DNA of 64,000 nt, from NCBI GenBank assembly GCA_033002965.1, contig JAURVB010008688.1, forward strand, positions 1-64,000. The letters run 5' to 3'. This DNA is from Piper betle. Lineage: Eukaryota > Streptophyta > Magnoliopsida > Piperales > Piperaceae. Positions within the stretch are counted from its first letter, which is position 1. Every line of letters starts with the position of its first letter. Positions 11,231-21,756 of this stretch are shown in pieces. The position numbers and the translations under genes are program-made. The notes beneath the pieces were generated by a model, which ran no database searches, was not told where the DNA came from, and worked only from the letters and a program-made list of their open reading frames with translations.

Positions 11231-12808
11231 TGTAACACCCAGTTTCGGCTCACCCGTAAACCAACCCAAAAATGTCACCGGCGATCGAACCGTTCGCTAA
11301 TCTTCTGGATTCGATTAAGCCGACCCGGATCTACCCTCGGCGTCTCAAGATGGAGATGCGAACATGAAATGCATGGATGGGAACAATTGGGTTCTAACGG
11401 AGTCCTACATGCATGCCATGACGTGCAAGCAAAGACAAAATAAATAATAAATGAGAAACCAAGAAAAATGGATAGAGTTTCCCCTAAAAGTGCAATAGGG
11501 GCCAACCTATCCACAACAAGGCTATATAAATATTTTATCAAAATACGACAAAACATAACAATTTACCATGACATTCAATCATTATCTCATTTTTTTCACC
11601 TGAGCTGAGTCTGAACTCCAAGGCTCCCTACTCATTCACATTGATCTGTTCGTTTCATAACAAGCAATTTATTTAAGTAAATACATCGAAATTATCATTC
11701 ACGTAGCGATAACACACCGTCATTATAGATTACATGGGGCAGGTACATGTGTGCGCGGTTCCATGTTGTTCCTCCGCAGTCCCGACAGCTTTCATCGCTC
11801 GTATTCCTCACCTACATATATATAGAAAAACCGTTAGTAACGAGCGTTACCGGCCCGAAAAATAACTAATATAAATATGGCATAGGAGAGCAAACTCCAT
11901 TGTTGAATGAAAACCATATACTTCCTCAAGAACTCTCATCAGGGCAATGTTTCGGGACGGGGAAATCAGGGGGTCTATCGGCACCAGCTCGACGAGCTTG
12001 GTCCAATGGTGGTGTCAAACAGGGTAGCCGGGGTGGCGATGGCTGTTGGCGACGGCGTTGAAAACGGGTGACGGCGGCGGCATGCTCTGATCGGGGCTAC
12101 GGCCGGTCTCGACAGTGGTCGGGATGATGAGGGAAACGTTGGCGATGGAGAGGGGGTGGTCGTCGGGGTCATAGCAGCAGCGGCGCGGCCCGGACGGCGG
12201 CAAATTGACGAGGGAGGGCGTCGCGGCTTGTGGGGCGATTCCGGCGTCGTGGCGGCGAGATGGTGGCCGGGGTGGGTCGTAGCGGCACGGCGATGGCACG
12301 GCGGAGCGGGGCGGCGTTGATCGGTGGCAGCGCGGCGTCGACAGTGGCGGCGGCGGTGAGGGTAGGTGTTGGGAGGGAGAAAAATACCCTCAATGGCAAA
12401 CTCGTAAATAAGTATTGACTCAATTCCTACTCGAGTCAAAATAATAACTAGTTCACAATAAATTCTAAAAAAAATATAGAAAAATATGGGAAAAATCCCG
12501 TCAAATCAGATGAACACAGCAACATCCAAATTGACCCAAACTCCCTATATCGTGTCCTAATTCGTCATTTGGCCCTAAAATTTTCTACGATCAAATAAAA
12601 TAACAATCAATACTGCATACCTCCATATACTTGATAACCCATTTTTCATCATCTTTTTGACATTATCATTGTATACTTGAGCATACATGAACCTCATCGC
12701 TCATAACTCACAGCTGGCCTCAACTCAGCTCGCGGTCCATGAAGTTGACTCGACTCGAACCGACTGGTTCGCTCCCGTAAAACTTTGACTTGAGTCACGG
12801 GTTTTACT
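11231..12808 (-). repeat. Gypsy 3' LTR (left copy)
   Basis: It begins TGTAACACCC and ends GGGTTTTACT; the last base differs from the other LTR's terminal CA. It contains the motif GTAAC-N4-GTTAC at 11837-11850 and a GC-rich section at about 11985-12360. A purine-rich stretch (GAGGGAAAGTA on the minus strand, just to the right) fits the polypurine tract. Confidence 0.88.
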
Positions 12809-12894
12809 ACTTTCCCTCATTAGAAAAATTTCATCCTCAAAATTTTAACCAAGGAAGTTTCAACTATGTTCCTCATCTAAATGTAAGTGTTGGC

Positions 12895-14302
12895 GTAGTA
12901 CTTGGTTGTGAAGCTGGTTGCTTGAACAACTCCAGGTGTCGCTTCCTCATCTCATCTTCTCGTTCCCACGTAGCTTCCTCAACTCCTCGTCGGGTCCATT
13001 GCACTCACACTAGGGGAACTTCTTTTCTTCGAAGAATCTTCACTCTTCGGTCCACGATTTGGACTGCATCTTCTGGGTACGTCAGGTCAGGTTGCAGCTC
13101 TACCTCTTTGAAGTTGACAACATGAGAGTTGTCAAGGTGGTACTTCTTCAACATTGACACGTGGAAAACATTATGCACAGCTGATAGGTGAGGAGGCAAT
13201 GCTAGCCTATATGCCACTGGTCCAATGCACTCAATCACGTCAAAGGGTCCAATATAGCGTGGACTGAGATTCCCTCGTGTCCCGAATCTCATGTTTCCCT
13301 TAGTCGGAGAGACCTTCAGGAGAACGTGATCTCCTAACGCAAAATGAACCTCACGTCTGCACTGATCTGCATAACTCTTTTGCCTATCTTGAGCTGACCT
13401 CATTCTTCTTCTAATCCTTGCTACCACCTATTGTGTCTGCTAGATCATTTCTGGCCCAACTACTACTGGTTCGCTGCCCTACACCCAACACACTGGGGAT
13501 CTGCATGGTCTGCCGTACAGCGCTTTGAACGGTGCCATTCCAATCGTGGCCTGGTAGCTATTGTTGTAGGAGAATTCCACCAGAGGCCGGTGTTCTTCCC
13601 AACTCCCTCCGAAATCTAGGATACATGCGTGAAGCAAGTCTTCCAGGGTCTGATGGTTCTTTCCGTCTGTCCGTCTGTTTGAGGATCGAAAGCTGTGCTG
13701 AATCTCAATTTTGTACCCATAGCTGCCTAAAAGGCCTTCCAAAATCGCGATGTGAACCTCGGATCCCTGTCTGATATGATCTCCCGTGGTATGACGTATA
13801 ACTTGACTATCTGATCTCTGTACAGCGTAGCCAATGTGGTCAATGGGTAATCCATCCTGATCGGTATGAAGTGTACGCTCTTTGTAAGTCGATCTACTTT
13901 GACCCATATCACATTCTTCTATTGGTGAGTCTTAGGTAAACCAACTACAAAGTCGTAAGCTATACTCTCCCACTTCCACTCTGGGGTTTCCAATGGTTGT
14001 AGTATTCCACCTGGATGTACATGCTCGGCTTTCACTTGCTAACATACCAAACATCTAGCCATTGTATTGTATACTTCTTTCTTCATTCCTGGCCACCAAT
14101 AGGTTCGTCGGACATCGTGATACATCTTCACTCCACCTGGGTGTACTGAGCATCTCGACGTCTGAGCTTCATGAAGAATAGTACTTCGAAGTCTAGGATA
14201 CTCTGGAACATTAGGCACGAATAGTCGGCTTCTCAATCTGACTAATCCGTCTGTATCCCTGGCCAATTCCTGATGTGTTCCATGTTCTAACCACTGCTTC
14301 AA
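12895..14302 (-). pseudogene. Gypsy integrase with chromodomain-like tail
   Basis: The zinc-binding HHCC block reads HPGGVKMYHDVRRTYWWPGM...CLVC (14039-14150), followed by a stop. The core shows VDRLTKSVHFIPI and SDRDPRFTSRFW, and the third catalytic residue in GQTERTI is readable only after a frame change near 13670. The C-terminal part (13005-13427) reads [20 protein letters not shown] and [12 protein letters not shown]. After a TGA it continues VQWTRRGVEEATWEREDEM (about 12925-13010), the chromodomain-like end of Tekay/Del integrases. Multiple breaks make it non-functional. Confidence 0.88.
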
Positions 14303-14332
14303 CTGTGGATCTGCATCCTGTGCAATTCGAAT

Positions 14333-16334
14333 CTACTTAAGCATGCTTGGCTGAATCGTAAGTCGTGCCATCATCCCAACTAACTGTCTCTGGCTTGTAG
14401 TGTGCTCAGTCACTGACAATGTTGCTAATCCTCCGGTGCACAAGAGTCCTGGCTTCCTGCTCAATGCATCGGCTACCACATTTGCTTTGCCCTCATGGTA
14501 TGCTATGTCGACCTCGTAATCAGCTAACATCTCCAACCATCTCCTCTATCTGCTATTCAGATCCTTCTACATGAAGATATATTTCAGACTCTGGTGATTA
14601 GTTAGAAGTTTGAAAGATGTTCCATATAGATAGTGCCTCCATATTCTGAGAGCAAATATGACTGCAACAAGCTCTAGGTCATGAGTAGGATAGTTACGCT
14701 CATGCACCTTGAGCTGACAAGATGCATAAGCAATAACCTTATCCTTCTGCATCAAAACACAACCTAAGCCAATCCCTGAGTCATCAGTATACACTACAAA
14801 ATCCTCATGTCCCTCAGGCAATGTGAGGATAGGTGCCGAAGTCAACCTCTCCTTTAGCATCCTAAAACTCCACTCACATTCGTCTATCCATATAACTGTT
14901 CCTCTTTCCTAGTCAGCCGTGTCAGAGGGGCTGCTATGGAAGAGAAGTCTTGAATGAACCGTTTGTAGTATCCAGCCAATCCCAGACAACTTCAAACCTC
15001 CGTAGGTGTCTTCGGTTGTTCCCACTGCACTACTGCCTCTATCTTAGCTGGATCTATTGAGATGCCTGATGCTGAGATGATGTGGCCAAGAAAATTCACC
15101 TTGCCAACCAAAAACTGCACTACAAAAATTTCCCATACAACCTATGCTCTCTCAGTGTTTGCAACACAATCCTCAGGTGTTGTGCATGTTCTTCCCTGGA
15201 CGAAGAATATACTAGTATGTCATCCATAAAGACGATCACAAACTGGTCCAAGTATGGATTGAACACTCTATTCATCAAGTCCATAAATGTTGCTGGAGCA
15301 TTGGTCAATCCAAATGGAATGACCAGAAACTCGTTGTGTCTGTATCTCGTCCTGAACGCAGTCTTCAGGATGTCTTCTACTCTAATCCTCAGTTGGTATT
15401 ATCCTGATCTCAAATCAATCTTTGAAAAGACAACTGCTAAGCTCAACTGGTCAAATAAATCATCAATACGAAGAAGGGGGTATCTGTTCTTAACCGTCGC
15501 ATGGTTTAGCATCCTGTAATCTATGCATAACTGCATGCTTCCATCCTTCTTCCTCACAAATAACACCGGTGCGCCCCAAGGGGAAACGCTCGGTCTGATG
15601 AATCCTTGGTCCAACAGTATCTGTAGCTGTTCCTTCAGTTCCTTGAGCTCCAGAGGTGCCATCCTATACGAAGCTCTAGAAATTGGGGCTGTGCCAGGCT
15701 TCAACTCGATGACAAGATCCACCTCTTTGTCTGGCAGTAATCCAGTAATCTCCTCAAGAAATACATCTGTAAATTCGCAGACCACTGGAATCTCATCTAT
15801 ACTCGGCTGTTCCCCTGGTCCACTTTGCTCAGTCAAAACTAACGCTGTCATTATCAGTTCACCGCCTCTGTCTAGTTGTCTCACTGCACTCTGATAGGAT
15901 ATCCATCCTTGCTCCCTGTCTCGGCCCAGACCTTGGAAGAAAAAGCGGCGCCTTCCATGGCGGAAAGTCACCATCTTCCTTCGACAATCTATCACTGCTC
16001 CTTACTTGGACATCCAATTCATTCCAAATATCACATCAAATTCTTGTAACTTGAATAGTATCAAATTAGCTACAAGCTGTCGCTGTTGAATCTCAACAGG
16101 GACATCACGCACACACTTGCCCGTAGCTATTATACTACCAACGAGGGTGGTTACTAACAGTGAATGTCCTAACTCCTCTATCTTACATCCAATCCTATTG
16201 GTGTGAACGTACGAAATGAAGGAGTGCATACATCTAGAATCAAACAAGACACATGCAGGTACAAGGCCTACGGAAAGCGTACTTGTCACGACCGTCGTAT
16301 CCTCAAGGGCCTCTGCTGCAGTGGCTACGTACAT
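14333..16334 (-). pseudogene. Gypsy protease, reverse transcriptase and RNase H
   Basis: Protease (16002-16334): the usual D-S-G active-site triplet reads DSR in VLFDSRCMHSFIS, probably inactivating. Reverse transcriptase (15120-15995): [44 protein letters not shown], then, after a break, the catalytic FMDDILVYS at 15211-15230. RNase H (14333-14860): [39 protein letters not shown] and VADALSRK. Domain order is that of Ty3/gypsy. Breaks lie around 15310-15400 and 14860-15120, among others. Confidence 0.88.
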
Positions 16335-16623
16335 CTTTGCTGGTTGCTGCTGCTCTGGTGCAGATGGTGTGGCCTGATTCTGAGCTAACTGTGCCTGTGG
16401 CCTACCCTTCTACTTCCTAGTCTGTCCTGCAGCCATGTACCGTCTCTGATCTTGTCCCCTTTGCTGCTGCCTCGGTGGTTGTTGGTCTCCACCTCTTTGG
16501 CCTTGTCTATGGCCTTGTTGGCCTCTCTGCTGTGACTGCTATTGGGGAACTGGAAGTGCAAGTCTCTGTTGAGGCGCTAGGAGTGTCAACTGCTGGCTCT
16601 GGCTAGTCAGACACATTGCAGCC

Positions 16624-18139
16624 CTATGTCTCAGTTGACCACAACTGTAATGGCCCAGTGCCTCCTCTACACTCTGCGGCCCTGTGCCCTGGCTGACCGC
16701 AGTTGTAACAAACCCTAGTGCCTACTCTGCACTTTGCACTCTGCAGCTCGGTGCCCTGGCTGACCGCAGTTGTAGCATACATTTCTGCTACTCTGCACTC
16801 TCCCCAATGATGGCGTTGGCAATTCTGACAGAATGGGGCTCTGCTGCCCTGAACTTGGCCATCCATGGCTCTCATGGCTACTGGCGCATCTACACGTCAT
16901 CTCTGTTGTGCCCCCTGCTCTGGTTGATATGGCCTCGGATGTTGCTGCCTCTGGTCGACATCTCGACATGGTCGGGTGGCTATCACCCGCTATGCTTCTC
17001 CTGCAGCTCTTACTACATCACCGAAGGTAGTAAACTTCCTATCCAAGTATGCCATCCGAATCTCATGATGGAGGCCTTCATAGAAGTGCTCTATTCTTCT
17101 TCCTTCGATCGGAACCAAATCTGGTGCAAATCTCTCCAACGCTCTAAACCTCGTCTCATACTGTACCACTGTCATAGGTCCTTGCCTCAACATCTGGAAC
17201 TCCCATTCCTTCCTTTTCCTAACATCTGGTGGAAAGTACTTTCCATCGAATTCCACTCTGAATTCCTCCCAAGTGATGTCCTGAGGCTGGCGATGAGCAA
17301 ATACAGAATTCTGCACCGAACTCCACCATATCCTCGCTTCGTCTTGGAATGCTCCTATGACGACGCATACTCTGTGTTCTACGGGGCATGCCATACTATC
17401 AAACACTCCTATGGCCGACGATATCCATAGGAATGCCTCCTCCGCATCCAACTTCCCAAAGAAGGTCATTCGCCATTCTTCACGAACCTCTCATATTGCC
17501 ACAGTTCCAAACTCCTCACGTCTACAGATCTGTTTGATCCCTCTCCTTGCTCATATCGGGGAAACTGTGGTCCCGTACCAACTAGTACACTGTCACCTCC
17601 AACTGCTCCACTCCCCCTACGGTCTCCCCACTACCTGCTATCGCAGGTCCACTGATGTCCTGTCTCATCCTTGCCTGAAGTGGGGCAACCAGAGGAGCTG
17701 TTGCAGGGGTAGCTCCCTGTTGCAGCGGTGGAGGAGGAGGCGGCGGCGGAGGGCCCATGGGCGCTACTGGCTCTCCTTGCGCCTCTTCATCCACGGCTGG
17801 TCTCTTCTCTGCTCTAGCCACTGATAGAGCTATCTGTCTGAGCTCTCTCCTAAATTCCTCCTGATTCTGCTGCATTTGCATCTGAACCTCAACTAGCCTA
17901 GCTATCGCAGCATCCCTTTCCTGTCGACTACTCCCACTGCGGTGACTGTCGCATCGACTATCTCGGCGATGGCTCTCTGTACGATGACTAGCTGATACCG
18001 GTACACTCGTCTCTGCTGGTGGCATGGTGGTCCTAGGTCGACTGGAAGCTGTGTCACTGTGACCATGGTCGGGACTATCCTGTCTGACTACTGGAGGCGA
18101 TGGGGTCCTGATCTGCGTCCTACGGGTCTGTGTCACCAT
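16624..18139 (-). pseudogene. Gypsy gag with repeated zinc knuckles
   Basis: The best start is the Met at 18139 (MVTQTRRTQIRT...), followed by a Gln/Arg-rich region and a polyproline run near 17730. The retrotransposon gag domain (16990-17469) shows DAEEAFLWI, WEEFRVEFDGKYFPPDVR, MTVVQYETRF and FAPDLVP. The nucleocapsid part (16640-16860) has a CQNCQRHHWGEC knuckle and two tandem CYNCGQPGHRAAEC knuckles, plus a degraded further copy. These lie in different frames because of indels, so the protein is broken. Confidence 0.85.
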
Positions 18140-18309
18140 CCTGCTACAAATTCCTGATCTGATCTATTCACCCTATCACACCACCGACTCGTAAGAAAAT
18201 CTGTGAACCAAAACATAAAGACAGAAAAATACCTGTCAGTACAGCTCAGAGCAGCTTCGGCACACATGTAACCTGTAATACATCTACCATCTTAATCAAC
18301 CAAGGGTTA

Positions 18310-18321
18310 GCTCTAATACCA
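18310..18321 (-). other. Primer-binding site of gypsy element
   Basis: On the minus strand it reads TGGTATTAGAGC, one mismatch from TGGTATCAGAGC, the complement of the initiator tRNA-Met 3' end. It lies four bases inside the 5' (right) LTR and fixes the element's direction as minus. Confidence 0.85.
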
Positions 18322-18325
18322 CTGT

Positions 18326-19923
18326 TGTAACACCCCATTTCGGCTAACCCGTGAACCGACCCGGCAATGTCACCGGTGACCGAACCGTTCGCTAATCTAC
18401 TCAATTCGGTTAAGCCGACCCGGATCTACCCTCGGCATCTCAAGATGGAGATGCGAACATGAAATGCATGGATGGGAACAATTGGGTTCTATCAGAGTCC
18501 TACATGCATGCCATGACGTGCAAGCAAAGACAAAACAAAACAATAAATGAGAAACCAAGAAAAATGGATAGAGTTTCCCCTAAAAGTGCAATAGGGGCCA
18601 ACCTGTCCACAACAAGGGTATATTAATATTTTATCAAAATACGACAAAACATAACAATTTACCATGACATTCAGTCATTATCTCATTTGTTTCACCTGAG
18701 CCGAGTCTGAACTCCAAGGCTCCCTACTCATTCACATTGATCTGTTTGTTTCATAACAAGCAATTCATTTAAGTAAACACATCGAAATTATCATTCACGT
18801 AGCGATAACACACCGTCATTATAGATTACACGGGGCAGGTACATGTGTGAGCGGTTCCATGCTGTTCCTCCGCAGTCCCGACAGCTTTCATCGCTCACAT
18901 TCCTCACCTACATATATATAGAAAAACCGTTAGTAACGAGAGTTACCGGCCCGAAAAATAACTAATATCAATCTGGCACAGGAGAGCAAACTCTCCTGTT
19001 GAATGAAAACCATATACTTCCTCAAGAACTCTCATTAGGGAAATGTTTCGGGACGGGGCAATCAGGGGGTCTATCAGCACCAGCTCGACGAGTTTGGTCC
19101 AATGGTGGTGTCAAACAGGGTAGCCAGGGCGGCGATGGCTGTCGGCGACGGCGTAAAAAATGGGTGACAGCGGCGGCATGCTCCGATTGGGGCTACTGCC
19201 GGCCTCGACGGTGGTCGGGATGATGGGAGAAACGTCGGCGACGGAGAGGGGGTGGTCGTTGGGGTCACAGCAACGGCGGTGCGGCCCGGACGGCAGTGAA
19301 TATACGAGGGAGGGCGTCAGGCTTGTGGGATGATTCTGGCGTCGTGGCGGCGAGACGATGGTCGGGGTGGTTCGTGGCGGCATGGCGACGGCACGGCGGA
19401 GCGGGGCGGCGTTGATCGGCGGCAGCGCGGCGTCGACAGCGGCGGCAGGCGAGGGTAGGTGTTGGGAGGAGAAAAATACCCTCAATGGCAAACTCGTAAA
19501 TAAGTATTGACTTGATTCCTACTCGAGTCAAAATAATAACTAGTTCGCAATAAATTCTAAAAAAATCTAGAAAAATATGGGAAAAATCCCGTCAAATCAG
19601 ACGAACACAACAACATCCAAATGATATGTTCTATAACTAATAACCCACCCAAACTCCCTATATCGTGTCCTAATTCATCATTCGGCCCTAAAAATATTCT
19701 ACGATCAAATAAAATAACAATCAATACTGCATACCTCCATATACTTGATAACCTATTTTTCATCATCTTTTTGACGTTATCATCGTATACTTGAGCATAC
19801 ATGACCCTCATTGCTCATAACTCACAGCTGGCCTCAACTCAGCTCGCGGTCCATGAAGCTGACTCGACCTCGAACCGACTGGTTTGCTCCCATAAAACTC
19901 TAACTCGAGTCACGGGTTTTACA
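18326..19923 (-). repeat. Gypsy 5' LTR (right copy)
   Basis: It begins TGTAACACCCC and ends GGGTTTTACA, and is near-identical to the left LTR. It differs by scattered substitutions and a few short indels, including a 16-base stretch ATGATATGTTCTATAA-type near 19621 that is absent from the left copy. It contains GTAAC-N4-GTTAC at 18933-18946. Confidence 0.88.
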
Positions 19924-19928
19924 ATATA

Positions 19929-20445
19929 CTTACTTATTAGAATTCAAATCAACTTGAGATCATTGGGTATTCTGATTCCGATTTTGCTAGATGTCAATAT
20001 AGTCGTCAATCAACTTCTGGCTATGTCTCCCTACTTGCTAGAGGAGCTATTTCTTGGAAGAGTGTTAACCAAACCTCATAGCTTCTTCCACCATGGCAGT
20101 TAAATTCATAGTTTGTTATGAGACATCCATCCAATCAGGGAATATAGTTGCAAAATTTTGTCACAAGGTTGTGCATTGTTGATAATAGTGAAAACCACTT
20201 TAAGTTATTTTGTGATAATCAGTCTATAGTATCATATTCAAATAATAGCAAGAGCTCATAGAAATCAAGTTCCTTGTTGTGAAAGAAAGAGTTTAGAGTG
20301 ATAAAGCTTCGGTAAAGTTTCTATAGAGCATATTGAGATAAACTCCATAGTTGCAGATCCACTTACTAAAAGTTTACCACCTAAGGTCTTTCATGAGTAT
20401 GTTACTCATATGAGTGTTGTATCATTTAATAATATGCTACTTTAG
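19929..20445 (+). pseudogene. Copia RNase H remnant, right of the gypsy insertion
   Basis: The translation shows IGYSDSDFAGCQYS, KSTSGYVSLLARGAISWKS and, near the end, VADPLTKSLPPKVFHEYV, the standard closing blocks of Ty1/copia polyproteins. It stops at about 20445. It continues the reverse transcriptase that ends at 11225. Confidence 0.85.
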
Positions 20446-20699
20446 TGAGAGCTTGTTTTGTTGCATTATTTGGTTTATGTTTCAATCTTTCACTCTATCT
20501 TGGTCATTTCATAAGGTTGGACCAGTTGAAAAGATGCATGTTTAGATCAAATTACATGTAATTTTTATGCTACACATCCACACTTAATCTATGTCATTTA
20601 ATTATGTTGGTGTATGTGACCATAGATGTGTTTAGTTATGATAAATGTAATGAAAATATCCTTGATCCTATATTAGCATTGATTAATGGACGAGATTGT

Positions 20700-21188
20700 T
20701 GTTGGGTTTATCCCACATTGGTTGTGGATGATGTTGGTGACTTGTATTTAGGCCAATGGGAAAACCTTATTCCTTAAGTTAATTTTTAGATTAAGAGAGA
20801 CTCGTGACACCTATTGCAAGTCCTTTTTAAGGGCCCATTGGGCCCAATAGTAGTATCAGAGTTAGGTTACGATCTTAGGAGATTTGGTATTTGCTTACGC
20901 CGATTGTTAGAGTTTCTTTTATAGGTTTCACCTGATGATTTAAGAGGAGTTTGCCAGTGATGATATGTGAGTTACGTCTTATGAAGAGGAGATTACCAGA
21001 TGATGATATTTTCGAGGTCGCCAATGTGTGAGGGGGAATTGTTCGGTTTACCCTACATCGGTCGTGGATGATGTTAGTGACTTCTATATAGGCTAATGGG
21101 AAAGCCTTATTGTTTAAGTTAACTTTTGGATTAAAAGAAGCCTGTAATACCTATTGTAGTCCCTTTTGTGGGCTCAAAGAGCCTAATA
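20700..21188 (+). mobile_element. TRIM-type miniature LTR retrotransposon
   Basis: The first LTR, 20700 to about 20849, starts TGTTGGGTTTATCCCACATT. It is followed by the primer site TAGTATCAGAGTTAGG (20851 on). A purine tract GTGTGAGGGGGAAT precedes the second LTR, 21040-21188, which starts TGTTCGGTTTACCCTACATC. The internal part is about 190 bp with no coding capacity. Flanks ATTGT (20695-20699) and ATTAT (21189-21193) agree at four of five positions. It is inserted in the copia 3' untranslated region. Confidence 0.8.
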
Positions 21189-21279
21189 ATTATTATTTTG
21201 GAATAATAGCATATGTTATTTTGGAGCTCATAAGGTTGTATATAATTATCTTTGTGTGTATATATATAGTCCAAGAGAT

Positions 21280-21756
21280 TGTTGGATGTTGGATATAAAT
21301 ATATACATGAATCTGAAATTGTATCATATAGTGTTACTTAAGGTTAGATTAAATTCAATTAATACATTAAAGTTAAGTATTTATGAGTTATAAATAAAGG
21401 TGTGAAATTCAATGTATGAATAACATATTTAAAGGTGTGAAATTCAATGTGTAGATACCATTTTTTTAATTTTTCTTTTATGATGGGTCAAATTAAAATT
21501 ATGAAACTAAGGCTATAAATAAGGAGATTATGGTCCTTAAATTCATAAGTATTTTTTGTTTTGGTATCCTATCATTCAATAACTTTGGCTTTGAAAACTA
21601 GTATTAAATTTAGAAAATTAAAACCTAAGCAGGTAAAGGATCATTTTGCTTTTATGGATTCAGATACATTTTTGCTATCTAATTTGATTTAATTAATCAT
21701 TTGATATGAAGAATAATAAAGTTTTGTTTTTAAGTTTAAGTTATAAAGTTCCAATA
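21280..21756 (+). repeat. Copia 3' LTR
   Basis: It begins TGTTGGATGTTGG and ends CCAATA, the counterpart of TTAACA in the 5' LTR. The next base, 21757, resumes GTP cyclohydrolase exon 1. Confidence 0.82.

Larger units (their letters stand above)
11231..19923 (-). mobile_element. Full-length Ty3/gypsy chromovirus nested in the copia element
   Basis: It has LTRs of about 1.6 kb at 11231-12808 and 18326-19923, termini TG...CA, and an exact 5-bp target duplication, ATATA. Coding runs on the minus strand from 18139 down to about 12895 in the order gag, protease, reverse transcriptase, RNase H, integrase, chromodomain-like tail. That order and tail identify the chromovirus branch, most like Tekay/Del. 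The primer site TGGTATTAGAGC lies just inside the right LTR. The polyprotein is broken by many stops and frame changes, so the element is not autonomous. The LTRs are still very similar, so it is younger than the copia host. Confidence 0.92.
8380..21756 (+). mobile_element. Ty1/copia retrotransposon inserted in GTP cyclohydrolase copy B, itself carrying two insertions
   Basis: The two LTRs are similar but diverged: 8380-8692 begins TATTGGATATTGG and 21280-21756 begins TGTTGGATGTTGG. The target duplication is GTCAT/GTGAT. A degenerate tRNA-Met primer site (CGGCATCATAGCC) follows the 5' LTR, and a purine-rich CCAAGAGAT precedes the 3' LTR. The interior carries integrase, reverse transcriptase and RNase H remains in copia order, but gag is almost gone. 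Removing the gypsy element and the TRIM leaves about 4.2 kb, a normal copia size. The 3' LTR is longer because of a small internal duplication (AAAGGTGTGAAATTCAATGT) and a segment missing from the 5' LTR. The LTR divergence suggests an old insertion. Confidence 0.85.
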
